A stretch of DNA of 64,000 nt from Mauremys mutica. Its lineage: Eukaryota; Chordata; Testudines; Geoemydidae. The position numbers and the translations under genes are program-made. The notes beneath the pieces are model-generated. The model had not been told where the DNA came from and did no database searches. It saw only the letters and a program-made list of their open reading frames with translations. Positions 25,261-37,374 of this stretch are shown here, in pieces (the first letter of the stretch is position 1; each line of letters opens with the position of its first letter). The stretch spans positions 24,064,840 through 24,128,839 of the forward strand of contig NC_059077.1 of NCBI RefSeq assembly GCF_020497125.1, in the 5' to 3' direction.

Positions 25261-26442
25261 ACCTAATCTTGCCTACCTCTGCCCTGGAACTAGTGAATCA
25301 TGTGTTTCTTTCAAGTCTTAAGAGAGAGTTACTTTTTGGAAGTGGTTGACTCTATTGCTTCCTTAAAGGAGACCTGTGAAGGGATAGTATTTTATCATCT
25401 CTGGAGAAAATATTTCCCATGGGTCATAGAGATAGGCTGCATAGTAGCTATCAATCATTTCTTCTATTCTGTTTTTCTTCAATAAGGATTCAATGGGATT
25501 TTGGATTTCGCCCATTTCCCAGATCTGTAGTACAGCAGTATTGGCCAACAGAGGGTGGATTAAAAAGAAATCAACTCAGATAGATTCAGAAACATCTCTC
25601 CAGCAACAGATTATAATACGTCACAAGAGATGATTTAAACATCACAAGAGATGAATATTCTCAGAGCCTTCATAAGACCTCAGTTTGAGCCTCCTCCTTA
25701 CCATTTAGTAACTTACTAATGGTTATGACTTTCTTTATGCCCGACCTGTCAAATATTTCTTTTCAGATAAAGTTGTGATCTGGGAAGTGCTGGTTGGGGT
25801 TCCTATCTAAAATGTACACGGTCTCCCATCCCATTTAGGGAATCCCTTCTTCCTTTGTTCCATAGACCTCTTTGGAGCAGTAGCAGCATTTTCTAGATGT
25901 GCGTAGTCCCTTAAAAATGTACTTGCTTGAGAAAAGAATGTTTGGCTATTAGGCAGGTGAAATAGCTCAAAAATGCAATATCACAATATGTATTAGGGGC
26001 TGCAGTCAGGAGAGTCATGAATTTTAAGAAGGGCTAATTGCACAAGAGAAGAATAGCTGCATCCCTTTCAGAGAAAGATTCTGGTTTTGGAACTCTTCAC
26101 ACGCTTTCTCAGAACACGATGGGTTGGACAAACAGGCTTCAGAAGATAAATGTGGGACAGTGCTGTTGGCAGCTATTTTTGCACCTACACACACAGCACC
26201 TAATACCACCATCTCATCCAAGGGGTTATTAATAATATACCTTTCCAATAAGGAAATGTAAGTACCTAAGTAGGGGACTAGTGTAGCCATAGATCAACAA
26301 GAGAATGAGATGGTGATGGAAGGGCAGGGAATTTTTCTGTTGTCTTTAATATTTTTGTTTAATGGTAAAACTGTTGAAATGTCTAATCAGTGGACAAAAA
26401 TGAATCAGATCTATGTAAAGCCTATTGACTGTTTTCTTAAAG
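25261..26442. other. SKP2 intron 2 remainder, nothing recognised
   Basis: Mixed composition, no exon or named repeat seen. Confidence 0.5.
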
Positions 26443-26554
26443 GTATTTCTTGGGATGCGCTGCCAGATGAATTGCTGTTGGGGATCTTTGCATACTTACC
26501 CCTAACTGACCTGCTAAAAGTTTCCCAGATTTGCAAGAGGTGGCAACGCCTAGC
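26443..26554 (+). CDS. SKP2: SKP2 exon 3 (F-box)
   Basis: 112 bp, acceptor TTCTTAAAG and donor GTGAGT. Encodes [18 protein letters not shown], then [20 protein letters not shown], the core of the F-box that binds SKP1. Confidence 0.96.
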
Positions 26555-27278
26555 GTGAGTATTGCTTTTTACTTGTAGGTGATGAGAACAGCGGCGCTTT
26601 TTAAAGGTTGTTAAATGGTCTCGTTATCTTGATGTGCATGTGTAATTCTGCCCACACTGAAAGTGGGTTACACATGATTAAGAGACTAGAGACTCATTTG
26701 ATTCCTTCTGATGTTTAAATGGAGACTGTCACTTGAGAACTACACTTATCTGAAAATTTTGCATTTGGGCTGTGCCCGTAGTTAAATTAAAGCCTCTGCT
26801 CTCTTCCTCCCAATAATGAAACCTGGGGTGTCTCTCTCACACACTCCCCCAATCTGTAGTATAGTCTGAGCTCTTCTATCATGCACCCACCCATTCCATT
26901 AATTAATTCCAGAGTCCTATCTTCCCCCAAATTCCTTATGTCTTGCCTCCCACTGAACAAATAATGCCCCCTTTCCCACAGAGTTCCAGTACTTGCAGGA
27001 GACTACTGCCTCCCAGTCACACTTCTCCATGTGGACCCTCTACTCCTTGCTTCCCTTCTCTGGAAAAAGCAGCAAAAGTTCCAACTTCCCTGCTCTCCTG
27101 TTCCCTCCTCTTGGGACCAGTGGCGCCCCAATTCAGTTGAGCAAAATTTCTGCTCTCCTTGGGTCTTCAATCCCTGTCAAATATTGCAGAGAGTTTCATA
27201 CAGTATCTTGGCTCTTCATAGTCAGGAAAAAGAATGCGCTTTACTGTCTGATCAGTGAGAATCTCAGTAATGTTTGTA

Positions 27279-27448
27279 AAAAGAACAGGAGTACTTGTGG
27301 CACCGTAGAGACTAACAAATTTATTTGAGCATGTGTTTTTGTGTTTGTTGAGCATATGCTCAAATAAATTTGTTAGTCTCTAAGATGCCACAAGTACTCC
27401 TGTTCTTTTTGCAGATACAGACTAACACGGCTGCTACTCTGAAACCTG
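27279..27448. mobile_element. Fold-back Penelope-like mini-insertion
   Basis: 170 bp flanked by a perfect 15-bp duplication TCAGTAATGTTTGTA (27264-27278 and 27449-27463). The two halves are inverted copies of a Penelope-like 3' end. The left arm reads AACAGGAGTACTTGTGGCAC, the right arm GTGCCACAAGTACTCCTGTT-type sequence followed by the complete terminus CAGACTAACACGGCTGCTAC. Both arms point their 3' ends outward. Non-coding. In SKP2 intron 3. Confidence 0.85.
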
Positions 27449-27595
27449 TCAGTAATGTTTGTATAAGTAAATCCTTGCTGAGTTGACTTTTTCTTATTTT
27501 GCACATTCATTTGTAATATTAAAAGCTGTTGATGGCAGTGTCCTTTGCTTTGGCCTTCAGTTACTTACTAACAATCACACTCCTTTCCTCCCTAG

Positions 27596-27739
27596 GTTTG
27601 ATGAATCACTGTGGCAGACCCTTGATCTGACTGGTAAAAATCTGCTTCCAGGAGTGATTGGGCAGTTGCTCCCTGTAGGTGTAACTGTGTTCCGTTGTCC
27701 AAGATCCTGTATTGGGAAACCATTGTTTAAAAATAACCG
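27596..27739 (+). CDS. SKP2: SKP2 exon 4
   Basis: 144 bp, acceptor CTCCCTAG and donor GTAAGG. Encodes [18 protein letters not shown] and [18 protein letters not shown], the end of the F-box and the first leucine-rich repeat. Confidence 0.95.
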
Positions 27740-28316
27740 GTAAGGCTGTCACCATCTCTTGGTGCCCTGAAACAAAGTCTCCCTTTCAGTTTTTTATATA
27801 GTTCAACCAATCTATTTGGTTTAGCACCTCTGGTTGTCACACTTGTGCCATCTATAAATTTTGGAATGGAGGCATCATGGAGCAGGGAATAAGGCACTGG
27901 GCTGAATATCGAGGGAACTGCATTCTGTTGTTTCTTGATTCAGAATTGTCCAAGAACTGATTAACACAATCTTGAGAAGTATAGTCTACTACCATTACTC
28001 AATTTTTTTTTTTAAGAACCAAGAACTTCTGACCCCTGAAGTATATTTCTATGCAAAGTTAAAGGAAATATGATTTAACTCTAGCATAGACAGAGATATG
28101 AGTCTGAAAGATTTGTATGCCTCAAAGTAAATAGAATTTTGCAGTTTTGGTAGCCAGCTTAGTAATATTGATGGATCAGACATGCATTAAAGCATATACA
28201 TTTTCTGCTAGTTACGCATTTATTTGTGGTATACAAATGCAGCATACTACCTCAATTTTAGAAAAGTGTTTAAAATCCATTTTGTATTGTCTGCCTTTCT
28301 CCTTTCCCCTCTTTAG

Positions 28317-28451
28317 ACCTCTTAGAGTGCAACGTATGGACATGTCCAACTGCACAATAAATGTTGCAGATCTCCATACTATTCTTTGTCGTTGTGATCA
28401 ACTACAGAACCTCAGCTTGGAAGGACTAGTGCTTTCAGATGATATCATTAG
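28317..28451 (+). CDS. SKP2: SKP2 exon 5
   Basis: 135 bp, acceptor CCTCTTTAG and donor GTGAGT. Encodes [18 protein letters not shown] and [16 protein letters not shown], leucine-rich repeats. Confidence 0.95.
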
Positions 28452-28616
28452 GTGAGTGGGCACCCCCTCTGGTGGCATCAGGGAATCAGCGCTCATGCCT
28501 GGTTAGTCTATCAGGCATTCTAGCTTGCGGCTGAGCAAGTAGCCGCTTAGGCCTCCTGAATGAGAGCCGAGCAAGTCAACAGTCAGTGGCTCTGGCCTTC
28601 TGACCTAAGGGTTAGC

Positions 28617-29070
28617 ATTCATCCAGCCCAAAGCAGGGGATTGGGGACAGGGGAACCCGGACCCACCCTGCTCCACCAGGTCCCAGCCCAGGGCACTAGA
28701 AATGACAGGTGATTCCATTGTGGGGTTGCCAGGAGAACGTGGGGGTCCATGTCTCTTTTCCTTGGGCTATTTCCTACCAGCATCTGGTGGAGCTGCTCCA
28801 TGGCCACCGGGGCTTGGTTCCCCCTCTCCTTGTCAGACAGTCCACTTTCCACTCCCTAGTTGGGTTTCTCCGTCTTCCGGGGTAGCAGTTTGCCTTCCCT
28901 CCAAGCTGGCTCTGGAGGTTCATCACTTGCCACAGCCAGTTGTGGGCTCTGCTAGCTGTTTGGCTCCCTGGGACAGACGTCTTGCTCCTTCCCTGGTCTG
29001 GCTCTAACTGAGGTGCTGGGTCCTTTTCTTATACTTTCTGCGAGAGAGAGAAGGGACGGGATTAGCTGAG
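28617..29070 (+). repeat. LTR-like interspersed repeat, copy 1
   Basis: Shares ordered words with 31590-31980: CCTGCTCCACCAGGTCCCAG here versus CCTACTTCACCAGGTTCTGA there, then GGGC(A/C)CT. Likely the same LTR-type family. Neither copy shows clear ends, so class is uncertain. Confidence 0.4.
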
Positions 29071-29572
29071 CCTAACAGGGTGAGTTAACCTCCTCTGTGC
29101 TGGGATGAGGCCACTCCGCCTCATTGCAAGAAGTATTCAATAACTTGGGAACCTTTTGCATACCAGACAACTTACAAATGTGGGCTCTCATCTTGTAAAT
29201 AGCTAGACTAGCACAGACTTCAGCAAGATCCCACTTGGGTTCAGGGGGTCTGCATAGGCACATCTATTTACAGGATTGAGGCTTATTTTACAAATGGGAT
29301 AATTGCTTTATCCATCACAAAAATGCAGCCACCTCTGTGGTGAAACATGGCAGCTGTTTAACAGCGCATAGTAACAGGAAGAGTAGCGAAACATTAAACT
29401 GCAAGGAAACATTCAGTTAGGCAGAATGTAAATATCTAAATAGGAATTTGGCCAGGACCTTAGTGATAATAACTCTCCAAGTGTATGATTCATCAAGTAC
29501 ACTAATGTAGCAGGTAAACAGTTACAGAACATCTATTTAACTGTTAAATTGAAAACCTAGGGCTCACTAGGC

Positions 29573-29780
29573 CAGTGGTTCTCAAACTTTTGTACTGGTA
29601 AGCCTCTGAGTGCAACCCCCCTTTTAAGTTAAAAACACTTTTAAAATATATTTAACACCATTATAAATGCTGGCGGCAAAGCAGGGTTTGGGATGGAGGC
29701 TGACAGCTTGCGACCCCCCCGCCCATGTAATAATCTTGCGACCCCCTGAGGGGTCCCGACCCCCAGTTTGAGAACCCCTG
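29573..29780. mobile_element. Short hAT element
   Basis: 208 bp, ends CAGTGGTTCTCAAACTTT and AGTTTGAGAACCCCTG, flanked by a perfect 8-bp duplication CACTAGGC (29565-29572 and 29781-29788). In SKP2 intron 5. Confidence 0.93.
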
Positions 29781-29922
29781 CACTAGGCAAAGATGCACAA
29801 ATGTATCTTTACTAAATAAAGTTCCAGGCTCAGGATGGCCTTAAAGTTATGAAAACAAATTATAAAATTGATACCTGGAGAGATGTGAAAGCATTCTGAC
29901 TCTCCATCTGTGGTCTTTACAG

Positions 29923-30021
29923 AAGCATCGCTCAGAATTCTAGTTTGGTGCGATTAAATCTCTCTGGATGTTCTGAATTTTCTGCAGAAGCATTGGAGAT
30001 GATGTTGATCAGCTGTTCTGG
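29923..30021 (+). CDS. SKP2: SKP2 exon 6
   Basis: 99 bp, acceptor GTCTTTACAG and donor GTAAGA. Encodes SIAQNSSLVRLNLSGCSE then FSAEALEMMLISCSG, one leucine-rich repeat. A short hAT element ends 142 bp upstream. Confidence 0.94.
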
Positions 30022-30574
30022 GTAAGACAGAATGAATTTATGCACTTAGATGATCATTTCTCCCAGGAATATCAACGAGTACCCCACTGGCATGGGTGTA
30101 TAACTTTTATGAACTATAATTTGTGCTCTTGAACATCTAAATAGGGTATTATCCTCTGCTGAAGATTCAGATAATTCATGTTTTTTGTTAAACTTCTCCT
30201 CTTCCTTAAAGACTGGTACATTTATCTGAAAAAAACAGTTTGCATGAGGATATTCAAAACAGACACAGTTAAAGTTGATTTCCTTATTGCGAGAGACAAG
30301 TCAAACTCTGTCAATGTGAAAGTGTCTTCAAAATTGTGAAATGGCATCTGATTAGCCCCCTTTACACAGTGTGTGCAGCTTTGATAGTAGAAAAGATCAT
30401 GTGATGTTAAGATGTCAAAATAATCCTTCAAACACACAGACTTTTTAATGCTGATGCAGTACCATTATAAAAACTTGACAGCTTGTGCAGACTAACGTTC
30501 TGTGATCTGCCAGTGTGAAGAAGAATAGTCTGTGGTTAAGGCACTGAACTGGGACTTGGGAGATCTGTGGCAGA

Positions 30575-30840
30575 AAATGAATCCAGAGTTCTTGTGTAAT
30601 GTTGGAGAAACTATTTAATGCAAAGGCAAGCTTAAAATGTACTGTGGGTTTAAACATACTTCCTCAGTTATACCAGTGCAAGTTGTGTAAACAAAACCTT
30701 AATCTCTATGCCACAATTTGCAATCTGTAAAATGGGAATATTTTCTTTGTCTTGTAGATTGTCCCTGTTTAGAACCGTGACTGTTTGCTACATGTATCTG
30801 CACTGCTTAGCAGAATGAGGACCTGATCTTGGTTGGGACC
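30575..30840. repeat. MIR-like or related ancient SINE
   Basis: Contains GCAATCTGTAAAATGGGAAT, the conserved MIR word, and a tail GACCTGATCTTGGTTGGGAC common in sauropsid repeats. Confidence 0.4.
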
Positions 30841-30847
30841 TCAAGGC

Positions 30848-31249
30848 CAGTGGTTCTCAACCTTTTTGGGCTCTGGACCCATTTGTAAATGTTTATGGCC
30901 TGTCATGACCCAGTAAATAGTCTGGGGGTGAAGGCCCCAGGGGTGGCTTCAGTCGGATCCTGCACCCGGGGGAGGGAGGGAGCTAGGTTCTGCCTGGCAC
31001 TCACCCCATAGTGGCCGCTCCTACAGCTGCTGTGCTGTGGGTCTGGCTGGGCTTGGCGCTGCACTCTAGGCATTGCAACCTCCAGAGTTGCAGCGCCGCT
31101 CAGGTTTGGCACTGGGACCCCAGAGGTTGCAGTACCTGGAGCAGGGTGGCGAGCCTGGCCAGCCCCAGGGAACAGGAGCTGCCATGGGACCCTTTGAAAC
31201 ATTCTGGAGACCCAATTTGGGTCCCGACCCACAGGTTGAGGAAACACTG
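30848..31249. mobile_element. hAT-like element
   Basis: Ends CAGTGGTTCTCAACCTTTTT and AGGTTGAGGAAACACTG form an inverted repeat. The interior is GC-rich and non-coding. No clear 8-bp duplication. Confidence 0.65.
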
Positions 31250-31589
31250 CTTTAGATGGTGCTATATTTTGATAGTAAGTAACAGGACTGGTGCCACAAC
31301 ATATCACAGGGGGGCTTGGTGTGTAGAGCGGGAGCTGCCCCTGTTTGCCCAGTGTGGGGTGACACACCCAGTTACATGGTTATCGAGATTCCTTGTTGTG
31401 CCAAACGATCACAATCAAGGGGTCCAGGACCCCTGTTGAGGCAGAGCAAACAAGCAGTCTGTAGCGCCTGGGTTTCCTGGCTGAGGCAAACACAAGCAGT
31501 TGGGACTCTGATCCTTTGGGTAGGGCAGAGCAAACAATCAGTTTATATTGGGAGACCCTGGTAGCCACATCTAGTGGCAAATATGGGGC

Positions 31590-31985
31590 AGGAGGACCCA
31601 GGCCTACCCTACTTCACCAGGTTCTGACTGAGGGCCCTGTGAAGCTGGTAAACACTTGAACCCTGTATAGAGAATCAGCTCCTAACAGATTCTCTGGGTC
31701 TCTTCCTACTATCTCGGGCACCTCCTCAGCTGGCAGCACCTCGGTGTCTCTGCAGTCAGCTGGTCATCCACAGCATAGCCCAGACCCATGGAGAGTCAAT
31801 GGTTCCTCTGCAGGTGCCTGCAGCACACATCCTTCCTCTTCTTCCACCAACACTGACTGAGCTGAGCTGCCTCCTTTTATCTGTCCCCTCTACCTGGACC
31901 ATACGCAGCAGAAGTGAGGGGCGTGATCTCCTGGGCCCACAATGCTTGTTCAGTCCCTGTTGGCCCTGTGCGGGGTTGATACATC
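31590..31985 (+). repeat. LTR-like interspersed repeat, copy 2
   Basis: Second copy of the 28617-29070 family (ACTTCACCAGGTTCTGACTG). Lies in SKP2 intron 6 beside the 30848-31249 element. Confidence 0.4.
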
Positions 31986-32661
31986 ATGTACATTTCTTTG
32001 CCTCGCCAATGTTTTTAACTCTGTTCTTGAGGAATCCGTAGGATGAGAGGATGACTCATTTCTTTGACCTACGATGAGACAACCAAAAAAAATTGTCAGT
32101 AGTAGTGGTTATTTATTTGTAATCTAGTAGCACCCACAAAGGAGTATACAGTGCCTGCCCCAAGGAGCTTACAGTCTAAGACAAGCAACTTGTGAAGGGT
32201 TGAAGAGGGTTGTAGTCAAAACATGTATGATATTTCTGTACATTATAAAAAATACAAACTAAATCAGATGGCCAATTAATAATGGACAGGTTAAGGAGCG
32301 AATATCTGTATTTTTCTTCTTTAAAGGTGGATTCTTATCCGTTAGGAACCAGACTATAGCAGATACCCCACTTCACAGCAACAACAAATGATGATTACTT
32401 TGCCATTGCTGGCTTGATGCATTTTGACAACCAAGATGCTCTTTATCCCATTATTATTCCTCTGTGCCATCTATTTAATCTGATCTCTTGAAATTTGGTG
32501 TCATTAATGAAGAAACTTGATGGTATATAGCATGTACAGGGTTGGGGTTTTTTTTTTTTTCTGGTTTTTTTTTTGGTATTTGAATAGTATGTGGATGCCT
32601 TTAAGGCCAAACCTATGTTTCTGCAATGCTTCCAAATTGATGTATTTTTATTTGTGCATAG

Positions 32662-32789
32662 ATTAAAAGAGCTGAACTTGTCCTGGTGTGACTTCACAAC
32701 TGATCACATTAAAGCAGCAGTCAACCACATTTCTACAAATGTAACCCAACTAAATTTTAGCGGATACAGACAAAATCTACAGATATCAG
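32662..32789 (+). CDS. SKP2: SKP2 exon 7
   Basis: 128 bp, acceptor TTGTGCATAG and donor GTAAAT. Encodes [18 protein letters not shown] and [21 protein letters not shown]-rich repeat begins about 15 bases after the donor. Confidence 0.95.
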
Positions 32790-32802
32790 GTAAATAGCAG
32801 CA

Positions 32803-33240
32803 CTGAGAAACCATGGCCAATGGGAGCTGCAGGGCCGGGGGGGGCAGTTCCTGCAGACTGATGCAATGTGCCTGCTTGCAGAGCTGCATGGCCGTATCTC
32901 CGCCAGGAGCAGCAGGGACAGGGAGCCGCTGGAGGTGCGTGCCCCCTCCATCTGGCATCCCAAGCCCCCTCTAATGCCCCAACCCCCTGTTCCAAGATCC
33001 CTCATGGACCCAAGCTTCCTCCTAGAGCTGTGACCCGCAGCCCCTCCCACGCCCCTGCCCTGCACCCACCCCGCACTCCAAAACCCTCCCTCAGATTTAA
33101 CTGGCATTTTTAATTTACCAGCATCCCCTGTTCCCCCAGCATGCTGGTTTTTAAAAAAAGCTTTTACTGTATATTGATAGTGCAAATGGCATTTCCGGGG
33201 CACTTTTTTTTTTTTTTTGGACAAAGCTAAGACCATTTAA
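32803..33240. repeat. GC-rich repeat beside the SKP2 exon 7 donor
   Basis: Contains CATGGCCAATGGGAGCTGCA, also present in the interior of the 51506-52343 hAT element (AGCCAATGGGAGCTGTGGGG), then C-rich sequence. Starts about 15 bases inside intron 7. Element class uncertain; likely hAT-derived. Confidence 0.45.
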
Positions 33241-33515
33241 ATCCTTTTAAGGGTCTGCACCGAACAACAGTAGGTGAAAAAGATTTGGTATGTTTCAAGT
33301 GCAGTACAAATGTTCTTTAAAACAAGTACAACCTTTTGTCAAGAACTCACGTTAGTAGGGAACATGGAACTTACTCCATGTTAGCAGTGAATAATTCAAA
33401 CCAAATGCAACTTTAAAAGGTAGCTTTTACTGGTCAGGAGAAGCTGTAATATTGCTGGGAAAAAGTGCCTGGCTGATTTTATGTACATTTGTTTTTTTGT
33501 TTTCCCCCCTTCCAG

Positions 33516-33567
33516 ACATTAAGACATTGGTGACAAGATGCCCTTATCTCGTCGAGTTAGATTTAAG
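33516..33567 (+). CDS. SKP2: SKP2 exon 8
   Basis: 52 bp, acceptor CCCTTCCAG and donor GTAAAA. Encodes DIKTLVTRCPYLVELDL(S). Short exon, recognised by splice sites, phase and match to the SKP2 repeat LVRRCPNLVHLDLS. Confidence 0.94.
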
Positions 33568-34832
33568 GTAAAAAACTGTGTATCAAACTCTTCAGCAGCC
33601 CTGAATCCAAACAGTATAAAGACATCTTTGCCCCTGCTCCATTCAGGCTGCAACTTCTGTCTCTCTGGAGCCACATCACAGAATCTGTCCCTGTACATCT
33701 GAGTTTGTGCTAGCAGAAGCCAGAGGAACCTGTGAGTGATCAATATCTACATACATTTTCATACCAGGCTCATCACTGTTGTTTCTGAGCACCTTCAGGC
33801 AAGATCTTCTCTCCCCCCCCCCCTCCCCCAGCACAGATGTCACTCCTTGGAACAGTTATTTCTTTGCTAAATTTCAGGCTTCATCTGGGGTCTGTTCTGA
33901 TCAGGTTCTTAAACTGTGCCCATCGTTTCCTGTTTACTGTAGTACTGACTATCACAATATGCTGGGATTTTCTTAATGGTAATTCTTGACCCCTTCTTGC
34001 CTCTCCAATCACACTGGGGCCAGCTCAAACATTTTGAAGGTATTCTGCTAAACTTTACCATAAATAAATAAATAAATTCCTTGAGACAGAAATTGTTCAC
34101 AGAAAGTTTCTGAAACTCACCTTTTGGGCTGAGAGTTCTGAGTGTGAAAACGGAAACCTGTTTGCGATGTTACTATAGAGTTTACTTATTTTGATTCTGA
34201 GCAAGTTCGATAATAAAGGGTGGGGAATACATAGCATTTAGTACAAGATCACATCTAAAACTTGTTTTAACATAGGTGAATTTATCTGAGAATTGGTTAT
34301 GCACCCTCCTCTTCCCTTTGCCCCCTCCAGATGTCTGATCGGTTGTGCTATAAACTTTAGGCTAGGTTCACTCATAGGTTCCTGTAGCATTTGCTGGCAG
34401 AAATCCAGATGCATAGGGGGCAGATTCTGTGCTGGAGCCCCCCAAGGAGATAGAAATTGCAGCCTGAATGGGGTAGAGGCAAAGGTATCTTAAGCTGCCT
34501 TTGTGCTACTTGGGTTCAGGGCTGTTCTCACTTGGGGCAGCTGCCAATGAGCTGCACCGCTACCAAGAATCCTTATAGTACTGTGGGCACATGCTGTATG
34601 CCAGGGTTGGCTGTCAAGAGAAATGCTATGAAGTCTTGAAGTTAATAGCAGACTTAAGGTACAATAATTTCTGATGAGAAAATGGTGGCCTTATATATCA
34701 GATCTCAGTGTATTAAGTGCTGCTGACTGTACGTCACAGGGGATATACAGCTTGACAGTACCTTCTTGGGTAATATGCTAATTACTGAAACAGAAAAAAT
34801 ACTTTTCTGGAAGGGATAAGCTAAACTCATTT

Positions 34833-35937
34833 ACCCCCAGGGGAATTCTGCACCACTGCACGCAGAATTCGTGTCCCCACTGCAGAAAATGAGGGGGAAG
34901 CTGCATGGGGGCAGTGGTGGGGATGCCCATGGCGGGGGGGCACTGTCACATGCCACTGGCCCCCCGCTCCCAATTGCTGAGAGCACAGAGCTGTCCAGCT
35001 GAAGCAGAGTGCTGTTCAGCTCTGCTGACTGCAGCTAGACACCACCTCCTGGGTCCTAGTGCTGGTCATGCCCCCGTCTGTGTGGTGGGAAACATCCTGT
35101 TTTCTGTACAGCACTGAAGGCCTGCAGCGGGGCAGGGTAAGGAGGGTGGTGGGGTGGGGAGAAGAGGCAGTTGGGAAGGGGGGTAGGAAGGGCACAGGGC
35201 AGTAGGGAGGGGCAATGGGTTGGGTAAGAGATGGGGATAGGGGAATTATGGGTAGTAAGCGGGAGCCAAGCATGTGGCGTCCCCCCAGCAGCAGCTCAGG
35301 CTTCCAAGTTAAGTAGGCCCAGCGACTCCCTACCTCACTGATCCCCAACCAGCTGCATACAGACCTCCACCCCACCAAGCCTCATTCTCCCCCCCCCCCA
35401 CCCTAACTTCTTTCACCTGGACTCCCTGCAGAGTTCCATTGCCCCTGTACCCAAGACCCCCTCCAACAAGACCTTGTGCATCCAGTCCTCTGTCCTCTCC
35501 CCCCCATACCCGGTCCCCCCCCACTGAGCCATCTGTATCAAGATTGCCCCACACAGAACCCTCTCACCCCACATTAAGCCCTTCCACGCTTGGATCGCGC
35601 CGGGCTGAGCCTGCTTGCCCCACACCTGGATCGGAGGCCAGGGCTGGGTGTGCATGCAAGAGCCTGTCCCTCTCTTTTGCTATCTTGGTGCACCTGACAT
35701 GGAGAGACAGGGCCTTGGTGTGTCAGGGTCGGGTGCAGCCTTACTGCTGACTCCATGTCCAGGTGGGACTGCAGGGTGATCTCCCACCTCCATGCAGCCA
35801 GTTACCTGTGCTCCCCACTGCCATGCTGGAGCCTGCACATTTATTTGACCAATAAAATATACAGAATTTTGCAAACATTTAAAATATTGTGTGCAGAACT
35901 TTTTTTTTGGGGGGGTGCAGAATTCCCTCAGGAGTAA
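34833..35937. mobile_element. Terminal-inverted-repeat DNA element, 1.1 kb
   Basis: Left end TTACCCCCAGGGGAATTCTG and right end TGCAGAATTCCCTCAGGAGT are inverted copies. Non-coding, C-rich interior with homopolymer runs. In SKP2 intron 8. Superfamily not determined; target duplication not clear. Proline-rich open frames inside are artefacts. Confidence 0.7.
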
Positions 35938-36345
35938 TATACCTGTCATGCATTTGTAACATGATTATAAAATGTCAAAGTATAATTTGATTTTTTGCCA
36001 TATCAACTAAACACTGGTTAGAGAACTCTTGACATGTAGAGCAATTTCCTTTTGTGTCCTAAATTCCTGTGCCAAAACAGCTTCCTGCAAAACAAGCTAC
36101 TGCTCCCCCCCTCCAAAAAATAAAAATGATAGAAATTGGTGAAGAATTTCTAATATGTAAGGAAGAAAACATGTTAAATTTGAAAATACTTAATAAGCTG
36201 GTGAAAGTTTCTGAAGGCAGATAAGCGTTTAATGCATACAAAACGTTTCTCCCTGAATTTCAGAAACACTTGAAACTTTGCTTCTATTGTGTTCTTGGAA
36301 AGGAAATGTTTTTAATCCTACTTTTGTATATCACCTTTATTACAG

Positions 36346-36453
36346 TGACAGTGCAATGTTGAAGCCTGAATGTTTTCAATATTTTCATCAGCTCATCTGC
36401 CTACAGCATTTGTCTCTTAGTAGATGTTATCAGATCTCTCCTGCTGACTTACT
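36346..36453 (+). CDS. SKP2: SKP2 exon 9
   Basis: 108 bp, acceptor TTATTACAG and donor GTGAGT. Encodes [18 protein letters not shown] and [17 protein letters not shown]. Confidence 0.95.
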
Positions 36454-37210
36454 GTGAGTAATGTCTTACACCCATTATAGTTTACTATTAAAATCAAATA
36501 CTTAAACTGTTTAAGTCTATACAGAAGTTCAGGATCTTGAACTGCAAATAATATTTTTAAAAACAAGAGGAAGACTGGAACTAAGAGGCAGAATGGAGCT
36601 GATTACTACTGGTTCTCCACTGGGGTCAGCAAAAATCTATGAAACCCCCTGGTGAAGCGTCTGTCTCATTTCCCTCTAGTGCTGGTGCATGCACATGACA
36701 ACCTACTACTGCTATCGGTGAATGCTTTAGCTCAAGCAGCATAGGCCTGAGCTGTGGATCTAAAGGTTCCAGCTCTGCTGGTTGAACCATGTGGATGTAA
36801 ATATGATTCCACCTAATAGAGTTCCTTGGTGTGTTGTTTTTTTTTCCTTTCAAGTTCACCTTTTATACTGAGGAAGTTAAAGAATATTAAGGTTCAAAGT
36901 AAAAAAACTCAGTTAGGAATTGCTCAAATTAAGGTTGCCTATATAACCTTAATTTGCCTCCCTTGTGTGTATATGCATTATGATAGAATCTAATTACATG
37001 TACTGTCTTTTCCAGAGGACCCCTGCCTCATTGAGTGCACAGCTTGGATGGTACTCTGAGCAACTAATCGCTATTTTGTTTTATTCTCATTGTGGCCCTA
37101 TGCCTTACTTATTGCACATCATTCAAACACTGCTTGGAATATCAAATTCATTTCCTTACAGGCTTTTCTATGATGCTCATTGCTACACTATCTGAATGCA
37201 TCACAAACAT

Positions 37211-37370
37211 TAATCATAGAATATCAGGATTGGAAGGGACCTCAGGAGGCCATCTAGTCCAACCCCCTGCTCAAAGCAGGACCAATCCCCAACTATTTTT
37301 GGTGCCCCCAGATCCCTAAATGGCCCCCTCAAGGATTGAACTCTCAACCCTGGGTTTAGCAGACCAATTA
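37211..37370 (-). mobile_element. tRNA-derived SINE, head truncated
   Basis: Reverse-oriented copy of the 16661-16844 SINE: ATCATAGAATATCAGGATTG, then CCAACCCCCTGCTCAAAGCA and ATTGAACTCTCAACCCTGGG. The tRNA box-A end is missing. In SKP2 intron 9. Confidence 0.85.
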
Positions 37371-37374
37371 TTTG

